DNA of 64,000 bases from Thermoleophilia bacterium (GTDB lineage Bacteria > Actinomycetota > Thermoleophilia > Miltoncostaeales > Miltoncostaeaceae), in assembly GCA_028285405.1 (NCBI GenBank), contig JANQPH010000026.1, positions 1 through 64,000 on the forward strand. Reading direction: 5' to 3'. How positions within the stretch are numbered: position 1 is the first letter of the stretch; every line of letters starts with the position of its first letter. The translations under genes and the position numbers were made by a program. The notes beneath the pieces are model-generated. The model saw only the letters and a list, made by a program, of their open reading frames with translations. It did not search any database and was not told where the DNA came from. This document shows, one piece after another, positions 10,119-17,258 of the stretch.

Positions 10119-10202
10119 ACAGGACTGCCGCCCGCCGGCGCCGCGGTGGCGAGCGCCCGCGAGCCCGAACTCGTCCATCCGCCCCCCGTTCGTCCGCCCT
10201 GC

Positions 10203-10238
10203 TTGACATCGGACAGAACATGAGAATGATTCTCATCT
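10203..10238 (+). promoter_or_regulatory. Promoter with overlapping Zur-like box 2
   Basis: TTGACA (10203-10208) is followed after 16 bases by AATGAT (10225-10230). The perfect 7-1-7 palindrome TGAGAATGATTCTCA (10221-10235) covers the -10 element; it agrees with the actinobacterial Zur consensus at every fixed position. The GTG of the flavin oxidoreductase begins at 10239, so the mRNA is probably leaderless and a bound repressor would block the start site. Confidence 0.82.
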
Positions 10239-11492
10239 GTGTCCGCGACGGCGCAGAACCGACACGAGTGGCTCATCCTGGGATCGGGTATCCACGGCTG
10301 CCACCTCGCCCACCGCCTCATCGGAGCCGGTGAGGACCCAGCCGGGATCGCGCTGCTCGATCCGCACCCGCGCGCGCTCTGGGCCTGGGAGAAGCGCACC
10401 GACGCCGTCGGCATGCGCTATCTGAGATCCCCCGCGGTCCATCACATCGGCAGCGACCCCTACGAGCTTGGACGCCTTCGGCGAAGCAAGTCCGATCATC
10501 TCGGCGTCTACCAGCGCCCGTCCCTCGCCCTCTTCAATCGTCACGCGCGCGGAGTCGTCGAGACCGGCGGGATCGAGGCCCGCAGGATCACGGGCTGGGC
10601 ACGACGGATTGCGCCCGAGCGCGGCGGCTGGAGCGTCTCGAGCTCGGCCGGGGCGCTTCGTACGCGCCGGCTGGTGCTCGCCACCGGTCCTGCCGCGCCG
10701 AGCTGGCCGGAGTGGGCGCAGGCGGCGCGACGGTCGGGGGCGCCGATCCACCACATCCTCGAGCCCCGATCAGAGGTCGAGGCGCTCGGCGACGGCGGGA
10801 GCATCGTTGTCGTCGGCGCCGGGATGAGTGCCGCGCAGACCGCCTTCTCGCTCGCCGGACGAGACGGATTCGATGTCGTGCTCCTCGGACCGCCGCTCAG
10901 CCAGGCCCGCTTCGACAGCCATCCGATGTGGCTCGGGCCAACGCTCGTCGCCTCGCTCCGGCGAACACCCGACCTGTCCGAGCGGCGCCGGATGATCGAT
11001 GCCGGACGCTGCCCCGGAACCGTCACCGACGAGGTGGCCAGAGCCGTCGCGGGGGCGTGCGCCGAGGGCCGCCTGCGTCACGTGCACGGACGCGCGGTCG
11101 GTGCCGAGCCGACGCCCGGTGGGATCTCGGTCGAGACCGAGACCGGCGAATCGATCGACGCGTCGGCACTGCTCCTTGCCACCGGGTTCGCCCGCCGACC
11201 GCCGGGCGGTGGACTCCTCGCCCAGGCGGTCTCGGACCTGGGGCTTCCCGTCTCTCCCTGTGGGCGCCCCGTGGTCTCACCCGCCCTCGAGTGGGCACCG
11301 GGTCTTCACGTCACGGGTGGCCTGGCGGAGCTCGAGATCGGCGCGGCGGCACCCAACATCGCCGGCGCGATGCGTTGTGCGTGGGCGATCGTCAGCGGTG
11401 CCGGACCGGATCAGGCCGACGAGCTCACCCCGGCGCGCCAGTCGTCGCCAGCTCGCCCAGCTCCAAGTCCGGAGGCAGCTGGGGGCCGATGA
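10239..11492 (+). CDS. FAD/NAD(P)-binding monooxygenase-like oxidoreductase under Zur-like control
   Basis: 417-residue flavoprotein with two dinucleotide-binding sites: ILGSGIHG (about residues 13-20, FAD) and VVVGAGMSAAQ (about 189-199, NADPH), and the LATGF motif near 310, an arrangement seen in flavin-containing and lysine/ornithine N-monooxygenases. It lacks neighbouring siderophore synthetases. The GTG start sits three bases after a perfect Zur-like palindrome, so expression in zinc starvation is likely. Possible roles are modification of a zinc-binding metabolite or thiol oxidation; neither can be shown here. The last 68 bases overlap the 3' end of the convergent COG0523 gene. Confidence 0.75.
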   Translation: MSATAQNRHEWLILGSGIHGCHLAHRLIGAGEDPAGIALLDPHPRALWAWEKRTDAVGMRYLRSPAVHHIGSDPYELGRLRRSKSDHLGVYQRPSLALFNRHARGVVETGGIEARRITGWARRIAPERGGWSVSSSAGALRTRRLVLATGPAAPSWPEWAQAARRSGAPIHHILEPRSEVEALGDGGSIVVVGAGMSAAQTAFSLAGRDGFDVVLLGPPLSQARFDSHPMWLGPTLVASLRRTPDLSERRRMIDAGRCPGTVTDEVARAVAGACAEGRLRHVHGRAVGAEPTPGGISVETETGESIDASALLLATGFARRPPGGGLLAQAVSDLGLPVSPCGRPVVSPALEWAPGLHVTGGLAELEIGAAAPNIAGAMRCAWAIVSGAGPDQADELTPARQSSPARPAPSPEAAGGR

Positions 11493-12393
11493 GGATCGCG
11501 ACCGGTTCGAGGCGTTCGCCCCGGATCGGAGTGAGGCGCACGGCGTCGGCACCCTCGAGCCGCTCGAAGTAGCACCAGCCGCCGTCGCCCGCGAGTTGTG
11601 CGACCCCCTTCACTCGCACGGCCTCTGGCGGAAGGGCGTGCAGCCACGACTCGAGCGCCCCCCGCTCGACGAGCGGAGCGAGCGGGAACTCGGCGGCGCT
11701 GAAGTGGTGGCGACGAGGGTCGTGGTGGTGGTCAGCCGAAGCGCCGCCGAAGCGCCGTGGAGCGAGCTCGGGGGCATCGGCGATGCCCGCGACCGTCTCC
11801 GTGAGCGCCTCGACGCCGACCAGCCCGGCGCGCGGCGCCAGATCGGCAAGGGCCTCCTCGACGTCGCGCCGCCGTGTGGCATCGACCTCCTCCGCACGAG
11901 TGAGGACGATGTGGGTCGCCGTCTGCACCTGCTCGGCCTCGAGCTCGTTCTGCCAGCCGCGGCGCTGCCACCGTGAGACGTCGATCACCGAGACCTGGAC
12001 CGGCAGCGTGTAGCGCGCCGCCGCACGATCGGCTGCGAGGACCTCGATCAGCTCGGCGGGGTCCGCCGTGCCGTTCGCCTCGACGAGCATGACCGACCGC
12101 TCGGGAAGGGCCGCGCCCTCGAGCGCCGCGGTCAGCTCGGCCCGCGAGGCACAGCAGACGCAGGTGCCGCCGATTGGGACCACCTGCTCCGCCAGGCTCG
12201 GAATCGTCGCCGCGTCGACGCGGGCGTTCAGGTAGTCGTTGAGGATGACCGAGGGGGCGATGCCGCGTGCGTGGAGGCCCCGAACCATCGCTCGCACGAC
12301 GGTGGTCTTGCCGGCGCCGAGGACGCCCGTGATCAGCACGAGCGGGGTCAGCACGGGACCGGCCTCGGAAGGGGTGCCATCGGCGCGGGTCAC
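11425..12393 (-). CDS. Second COG0523 (CobW-type) GTPase, divergent subgroup
   Basis: 322-residue G3E GTPase, only distantly like its neighbour at 7894-9090. It has Walker A GVLGAGKTT (residues 23-31), the metal motif as GTCVCC (Cys78, Cys80, Cys81), a short His-rich patch (ADHHHDPRRHHF) before the C-terminal domain, and LTRAEEV where NKxD is expected, so nucleotide specificity may be altered. GTG at 12393 is chosen over the longer open frame because a TATCAT -10 element lies six bases before it and a Zur-like box begins eight bases upstream. Probable zinc chaperone used when zinc is low. Confidence 0.83.
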   Translation of the reverse strand: MTRADGTPSEAGPVLTPLVLITGVLGAGKTTVVRAMVRGLHARGIAPSVILNDYLNARVDAATIPSLAEQVVPIGGTCVCCASRAELTAALEGAALPERSVMLVEANGTADPAELIEVLAADRAAARYTLPVQVSVIDVSRWQRRGWQNELEAEQVQTATHIVLTRAEEVDATRRRDVEEALADLAPRAGLVGVEALTETVAGIADAPELAPRRFGGASADHHHDPRRHHFSAAEFPLAPLVERGALESWLHALPPEAVRVKGVAQLAGDGGWCYFERLEGADAVRLTPIRGERLEPVAILIGPQLPPDLELGELATTGAPG

Positions 12394-12400
12394 GCCTAGA

Positions 12401-12415
12401 TGATAATCGCTCTCA
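12401..12415 (-). promoter_or_regulatory. Zur-like box 3, covering the promoter of the second COG0523 gene
   Basis: TGATAATCGCTCTCA fits TGA-n-AAT-n-n-n-T-n-TCA and overlaps a GATAAT/ATTATC inverted repeat (12402-12407 and 12415-12420). The preceding bases GCCTAGA are the same as at box 1. The candidate -10 on the minus strand, TATCAT, is inside the box, and six bases separate it from the GTG, again indicating a leaderless transcript. Confidence 0.75.
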
Positions 12416-12495
12416 TTATCGGCCCAGGGCGGTTCACCGCATGGGCGGCAACCGTCGGGTCGAGCCCGACCGCGCAACCAGGTACGCCGACCCAG

Positions 12496-13518
12496 CTAGT
12501 CGATGCCGGCTCGGGTTCGCACGGGAATCCCCCGCTCGCGCGCGAGCGCATCGGCCACCCCACGCCGTGTCGCCTCGGCCACCCGACTCGGCTCGATCCC
12601 CGCGTCGATGAGCCGCTGAGCGAGGTGCTCCTCGCGTGCCTGGCGAAAGAACAGCACCGCGATCGCCCCGAACGCGAGCAGGCAGTGGAGCACCATCATC
12701 ACCGTGCCCGCGTGCCCCTGGTCCTCCAGGGGAGACAACCCCCACGCGACCGCCGCTTCGGCGTGTGAGCGGTAGAAGGCGGTCCCCGAGAACCAGTAGA
12801 CGTTGGCGATGATCAGGCCCACCGTCCAGACGCCGCTCATGTAGAGGCCCTTGGCGGCCGTGCCGAACCACGCGGGAGCCGGGAGCGGCTCGATGATCGG
12901 CGCCCACATGACCAGGCCGAGCGCGAGGAACGACACCTGCTGGAGCACCCACAGCGGACTGCTCATCAGCACCGCGTGGTGGACAGCCGGAAGCAACCAC
13001 ACCACGGTGCCGATGACCCACAGCGAGAACGCGAGCACCGGGTGCGCGAGCAGGCCGAGGCGCCGCCGTGTCGTCGCGGCCAGGCCGCGGATGCTCGTCG
13101 CGGGGACACCGAGCAGCAGCAAGAGCGGTGCGACCGCACCGATCAGCGTGTGCTGAAGCATGTGCGCCGAGAGCAGCCCCTGCTGGGCGATGCCGCCGAG
13201 CGGGGAGACGACGGCGATCAGGATGGCGGCGAGGCCCGCGAGGAAACTCGCCTGCCGAGTACCCGAGACCCCGCCACTCCGGCGAGCCCAGACCACGTAG
13301 AGGGCGCCGAGAACGATCACCCCGGCGACCTCGACCGGTGGAATCGCCCAGAGCGCGGCCAGATCCGTGCTCGAGTCGGCCGCGGGCCCCGAATGTCCGA
13401 GGTGGTACGCGCCGGAGCTCGGACCGAGCGCCGCCAGGAACACGGCAAGTGCGAGGAAGCTCGCCCCGGCGAGCAGCGCCAGCGGCCTCAGGCCGCCATC
13501 CCAGCGGACAGCGACCAC
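12496..13518 (-). CDS. ctaG: Cytochrome c oxidase assembly factor CtaG (caa3 type)
   Basis: 340-residue polytopic membrane protein of the caa3_CtaG family (not the Cox11-type CtaG): about seven to nine helices, with SAHMLQHTLIG, LPAVHHAVL and MMVLHCLLAFG carrying the conserved membrane histidines. Family members are needed for copper-centre assembly or copper supply to caa3-type oxidase. It overlaps the previous gene by 31 bases and is the last of a five-gene minus-strand operon. Confidence 0.85.
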   Translation of the reverse strand: MVAVRWDGGLRPLALLAGASFLALAVFLAALGPSSGAYHLGHSGPAADSSTDLAALWAIPPVEVAGVIVLGALYVVWARRSGGVSGTRQASFLAGLAAILIAVVSPLGGIAQQGLLSAHMLQHTLIGAVAPLLLLLGVPATSIRGLAATTRRRLGLLAHPVLAFSLWVIGTVVWLLPAVHHAVLMSSPLWVLQQVSFLALGLVMWAPIIEPLPAPAWFGTAAKGLYMSGVWTVGLIIANVYWFSGTAFYRSHAEAAVAWGLSPLEDQGHAGTVMMVLHCLLAFGAIAVLFFRQAREEHLAQRLIDAGIEPSRVAEATRRGVADALARERGIPVRTRAGID

Positions 13519-14933
13519 AGCCCGGCCACGGTGAGCGCGACCATCAGGAGCAACATCGGCGCCTGCGAGAGGATCGCCTCGCGGTGAGATCGCCCGAGCT
13601 CGAGTGCGCGGTCGTGGGCAAAGGCGAGCGCGAGGACGTGGCCGATGACGATGGCGGCGACCTGGACGGCCCAGATCGTCTCGGCCGAGACCAGCTCGAA
13701 GTTGATCTGGCTGTCGGCGGTCCCGAAGAGGTCCGTGCCCTGCCCGAGCGGATCCGAGGCCAGGCGAATGAGGTCCTGGCTCTGGAACACGAACAGCGTG
13801 AAGTAGTGGGCGACGAAGTAGGCGAACGCGATCGGAACGAGCGCATGGACGAACGCGGCCGCCATGCGCCCGAGGGTGGTGTGACGCCAGTGCGCAAGCC
13901 GGCCCGAGGCCGAGGAGCAGAGCTCGTAGCCGACGACGAAGACCGCCAGCGAGCCGAGCAGCCCGAACGTCCCGATGAGGACGCCGGCCTGGAAGTCGGT
14001 CAGTCCGATGTCGATGAGGCGCTCGCTCGCCGCGACGTCTCGGCGCTCCCAGAAGTCGCTGGCCGACAGGCCGTCGTAGGTCACCGTCGCGACCAGCACG
14101 GCGATCATCGCCACCATGCCCGGCTGGGGACGAAGGCGGGTCACCGCGAGGAACGGCGCGCGAAAGCCGAGACGCCGAGCCCCGTCGTCCTCGCTCTCTC
14201 GGACCTCGACCGGCGAGAGAAGGGCGAGAAGGCCGGTGTAGACCGAGAAGGCCTCACCGTGGTCGAGCCAGGTCCGAACACCCCAGCGCCACATCGCCCC
14301 CAGCGTCGCGAGGGTGTAGACGCCGATCAGGATCGCCAGCAGCCGCGGCTCGGCGGGTGTCGGATAGACCAGCTCGAACCAGCCGAAGGCGAGGAGCACC
14401 GCCGCGGCGGGCCAGACCCCCATCCATCTCGGAACCGGACGCTCCGGGCGGCGCTCCGGCATCCGCGCCAGGCGGGCGATGGTCGACCACGGGTTGACCT
14501 CGCGCCAGACGTTTCCGAACACGACGCTGAGCGGAACCAGGCCGACCCACCACACCACGAACACGACGAGCGGCGCCAGGTTTCCGCCGAGCCGCGTCGA
14601 GCCGAACGCCGCGGCGACCCACACGAGTCCGAATCCCGCCAGCACGAGCGCCCGGGCGCACCAAATCGTCACGGGCGAGAGCGCGAATGCCTCGAGCCAG
14701 CGCGGCGCGCGGCGCCAGCTGTCGCCGGTCAGCCGCGGCTGCGACCAGCCGACCGCGAGGCCGACGAACGAGACCACGAGCACGACCGCCGCGGCCCAGA
14801 AGAACGCGGAGATCGGAATCGGCGTCTCGGCACGACCCTGGACGCCGTGGGCGGCGGCCGTTGCGGGTGCGAGCGCACCGAGGAGCCCAGCCCAGCCGAG
14901 GAGATGCAGCGCACGCAGCGACAGGCCGCTCAC
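13488..14933 (-). CDS. Large polytopic membrane protein of a CtaG-linked operon
   Basis: 481-residue integral membrane protein with a cleavable-looking signal (GALAPATAAAHG) and about ten to twelve helices. The N-terminus after cleavage would expose a His (AAAHGVQGRAETPIP), the AHG start seen in copper-binding periplasmic proteins. Aromatic and charged residues (VNPWSTIARL, HYFTLFVFQSQD) occur between helices. I do not recognise a characterised family. GTG start overlaps the upstream stop (GTGA) and its 3' end overlaps ctaG, so it is translated with them; a role in metal handling or oxidase biogenesis is inferred from that context only. Confidence 0.72.
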   Translation of the reverse strand: MSGLSLRALHLLGWAGLLGALAPATAAAHGVQGRAETPIPISAFFWAAAVVLVVSFVGLAVGWSQPRLTGDSWRRAPRWLEAFALSPVTIWCARALVLAGFGLVWVAAAFGSTRLGGNLAPLVVFVVWWVGLVPLSVVFGNVWREVNPWSTIARLARMPERRPERPVPRWMGVWPAAAVLLAFGWFELVYPTPAEPRLLAILIGVYTLATLGAMWRWGVRTWLDHGEAFSVYTGLLALLSPVEVRESEDDGARRLGFRAPFLAVTRLRPQPGMVAMIAVLVATVTYDGLSASDFWERRDVAASERLIDIGLTDFQAGVLIGTFGLLGSLAVFVVGYELCSSASGRLAHWRHTTLGRMAAAFVHALVPIAFAYFVAHYFTLFVFQSQDLIRLASDPLGQGTDLFGTADSQINFELVSAETIWAVQVAAIVIGHVLALAFAHDRALELGRSHREAILSQAPMLLLMVALTVAGLWSLSAGMAA

Positions 14934-15358
14934 CCCTCGCCCCCGCTGTTGGCCGGTGCGTCCTCCTTGTAGACCGCCCAGATCCGCTCGCCGTCGTCCT
15001 CGTAGTAGACACGCGTCGGAAGGCCGATCGAGGAGTGCGCACGCAGGTGGATGACGTCGAAGTAGCGCGCGTCGGCGTCGCGGACCTCGAAGGTCACGGA
15101 GTCCTCGCCCGAGACCGGCTCGAATGCCTCGAGGGTGATGCTCGGCATCGCCACCTCCGACACCACGCCGTCGACGTACGCGTAGGACGCCAGGTCCGGC
15201 GGCGGCTCGAGCTCACCGAGCTCCGAGGGCGAGAACAGCCAGACGCCGACCCCGATCAGGGCGGTGACGCCGGCGGTTGCGACCACGACGATGGTCCGGG
15301 ACCACTGGCGACGCGGTGGGTCGGCCAGGGTCACCGGCGGCGACTCGTTCGGTGGCAT
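14930..15358 (-). CDS. Small membrane-anchored exported protein, paralogue of the operon lipoprotein
   Basis: 142-residue protein: a polar N-tail, one transmembrane helix (IVVVATAGVTALIGVGVWLF, about residues 21-40) and an extracytoplasmic beta-rich domain. The domain (ITLEAFEPV...HLRAHSSIGLPTRVYYEDDGE) aligns with the domain of the lipoprotein at 16215-16580 (IVLRTADG...HFESHAGVETLGFRIFYRTEGE), so the operon carries two versions of one module. The ATG shares one base with the upstream stop (TGATG). Function unknown. Confidence 0.65.
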   Translation of the reverse strand: MPPNESPPVTLADPPRRQWSRTIVVVATAGVTALIGVGVWLFSPSELGELEPPPDLASYAYVDGVVSEVAMPSITLEAFEPVSGEDSVTFEVRDADARYFDVIHLRAHSSIGLPTRVYYEDDGERIWAVYKEDAPANSGGEG

Positions 15359-16209
15359 CAGTTCCTTCCGGGATTGGGCTGGAGCGTGACGTCGACGACG
15401 ACCGGATCGATCGGACGCGGAAGCTGCACGGTGACCCGCGCTCGTCCGGCGGCGTCCGCCTCGAGGTCGTCGCCGACGAGCGCTCCCTGGCCGTCGAGGC
15501 GCAACGGGATCGGAGGACCCGGGGCAGGTGCCGCCAGCGGACGCAGGCTGATGGTGGCGCCGTCGGCCTCGACGGCCGTCCGGATCCGCCGCAGGTCCCC
15601 GGACGGGCCCGACAGGATCACTCGCGCCGCGTTCGGGCCCTCGGCACCAGGCGTCAGGGTGATCGTCGCCTGGACGTCTCCGTCCACCGCGGCGGTTGCG
15701 CTCACCTGCCGCTCGGGCCGCGGGAGCTCGGTCGCCGTCGCGGCGCCGACGAGCACGACCAGGCCAAGGGCGAGCACTGCCGTCGCCCCGCCAGCCGACG
15801 GCGCCGACCCGCCCCGAATCGGGACGATCCCCGCCAACAGCCCGAGGGCGCCGAGCGTGAGCGCGCCGATGGACCACCAGCCAAGGGCGCTTCCCAGCGC
15901 CCCCGCGGTTGCCCCCTCGAGCACGATCGAGCCGTTGACCTGGGTGGACCACAGCCCGATCAGCCCCGCCACGAGGGCGACGACCGCGGCGCCCGCAAGC
16001 AGGGCACCCCAGGGGAGGTGCGGTGTCTCGCGTCCCGAAGGATCACGGCCATCGCGTCGCCGACGACGGCGAAGCGCCTCGGCGACGATCGCAGCGGCGG
16101 CGACCAGGCAGACGACCGCAGCGGCGATCATGAGCCCGCGGGCCAGCTCGGCCCCCGCGGCGGCACGGATCGCGCTCTCGGCGTCGAGCGCGGCTCGTTG
16201 GGCGGCCAA
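15358..16209 (-). CDS. Membrane protein with C-terminal extracytoplasmic beta domain
   Basis: 283-residue protein with four predicted helices (about residues 25-45, 66-88, 100-125, 140-160) and a C-terminal domain of about 110 residues ending in VDVTLQPNPGRN. The overall plan, helices followed by an Ig-like exported domain, resembles CopD/YcnJ-type copper proteins, but no His or Met ligand cluster is seen, so that comparison is weak. It starts five bases after the lipoprotein stop and ends in a TGATG junction with the next gene. Confidence 0.6.
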   Translation of the reverse strand: MAAQRAALDAESAIRAAAGAELARGLMIAAAVVCLVAAAAIVAEALRRRRRRDGRDPSGRETPHLPWGALLAGAAVVALVAGLIGLWSTQVNGSIVLEGATAGALGSALGWWSIGALTLGALGLLAGIVPIRGGSAPSAGGATAVLALGLVVLVGAATATELPRPERQVSATAAVDGDVQATITLTPGAEGPNAARVILSGPSGDLRRIRTAVEADGATISLRPLAAPAPGPPIPLRLDGQGALVGDDLEADAAGRARVTVQLPRPIDPVVVDVTLQPNPGRN

Positions 16210-16214
16210 CGGGT

Positions 16215-16580
16215 CTATTCGAAGCCGAGGGTCGAGCCGGGGATCTCCTCAGCCGAGACCGCGTAGTCGGTCTCTCCCTCGGTCCGGTAGAAGATCCGAA
16301 AGCCGAGAGTCTCGACCCCAGCGTGTGACTCGAAGTGCTCCGGGTCGACCGCGGGCCGATCCTCGGCGGTCACCTGGAACGTGCGATCACCGTCGGCGGT
16401 GCGAAGCACGATCTCGTCGGGAGTCGCAGAGACGCTCCGGCCCTCGACGGTGAGGAGCTCGCCCCCACTCGCGCCGTCGTCGTTCGAGCTGCTCGAGCCG
16501 CCGCATGCGGCGAGTACGAATACCGAGAGGAGCGCGGCAAGCGCGGCGAGCAGGTGTGTGGTGCGCAGTTGGATTCTCAT
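16215..16580 (-). CDS. Small lipoprotein, first gene of the CtaG operon
   Basis: 121-residue protein with a signal peptide and lipobox (FVLAACGG, Cys about residue 25), a Ser/Asn/Asp-rich linker and a single beta-rich domain related to that of the gene at 14930-15358. ATG 16580 is chosen because it gives a proper signal peptide; the open frame extends 37 codons further. It is divergent from the CzrA-type regulator with 87 bases between starts, which suggests that this operon is the regulator's target. Confidence 0.68.
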   Translation of the reverse strand: MRIQLRTTHLLAALAALLSVFVLAACGGSSSSNDDGASGGELLTVEGRSVSATPDEIVLRTADGDRTFQVTAEDRPAVDPEHFESHAGVETLGFRIFYRTEGETDYAVSAEEIPGSTLGFE

Positions 16581-16650
16581 CGCGCGAGACGGTAGCCCCG
16601 CGCCCGAAAGGCGCTCAAGAGCGCACACACGATTCGAACACAGACCTGCA

Positions 16651-16675
16651 CATATGAACGGGCATGCATGTATGC
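16651..16675. promoter_or_regulatory. Candidate ArsR/SmtB operator
   Basis: An AT-rich island (CATATGAACGGGCATGCATGTATG) in GC-rich surroundings between the divergent lipoprotein and regulator genes. The left half, ATATGAAC, is like half-sites reported for CzrA/SmtB repressors; the right half is imperfect. Its position overlapping the regulator's start fits autoregulation and control of the CtaG operon. Confidence 0.4.
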
Positions 16676-17042
16676 TCGGCTCGTGAGCCACGAGAAACCC
16701 GCCGAGCCCGAGCCCATGGACCGCGCCAAGGCCGAGGAGGTCGCCCGCATCATGCAGGCGCTCGCGGCGCCGAGCAGAGTGATGATCCTCTGGCGCCTGA
16801 GCCTTGGCCCGGCCTCGGTGAGCGACCTCGCGAGAACGCTCGAGCTCAACCCGTCGGCGGTCTCACACCAGCTACGCGTGCTCCGGCTGCTGCGCCTGGT
16901 GGTGGGCGAGCGCGAGGGCCGGAGGGTCTCCTATGCCCTCCACGATCCGCACGTCGCGGACATGCTCGAGGAGGCCGCCTTCCACACCGAGCATGCCCGG
17001 CTGGGGCTGGTCGATCGCCAGACAGGAAGCGCTCGGCAGTAG
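16668..17042 (+). CDS. ArsR/SmtB-family metal sensor with intact CzrA-type site
   Basis: 124-residue winged-helix repressor (APSRVMILWRL; VSHQLRVLRLLRLV as recognition helix; EREGRRVSYAL wing). The last helix carries Asp93-x-His95 and His106-x2-His109, exactly the alpha5 ligand spacing D-x-H-x10-H-x2-H of CzrA (SmtB has Glu last). This predicts release from DNA on binding Zn(II) or Co(II). Starts at ATG 16668, GTG 16683 and ATG 16716 are all possible and keep the full domain. Divergent from the CtaG operon, its likely target. Confidence 0.85.
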   Translation: MYARLVSHEKPAEPEPMDRAKAEEVARIMQALAAPSRVMILWRLSLGPASVSDLARTLELNPSAVSHQLRVLRLLRLVVGEREGRRVSYALHDPHVADMLEEAAFHTEHARLGLVDRQTGSARQ

Positions 17043-17258
17043 GTCCCGGGAGAGGGGGCGCATTCGGGGCTCCGGAGTGGCGTGCGGTAGTCGGCGACTC
17101 TGCGGGGGAGGCACCGCCCCCCGGCCGAACCATCCAGCGCGTACCGCGTCTGGGCCTGCATCCCGCCCCCGGGGCGTGTCCGCCCGAGTCGCAATCGCGC
17201 GCGTCATGTGTGGTTGGTAGCTTTGCCCCGCCTGCTCCGACCACCGAACGGATGCCCC

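Noticed and set aside
13068-14972. 634-codon plus-strand frame
   Set aside because: Antisense to the CtaG operon; composition and lack of motifs mark it as a shadow of the membrane protein gene.
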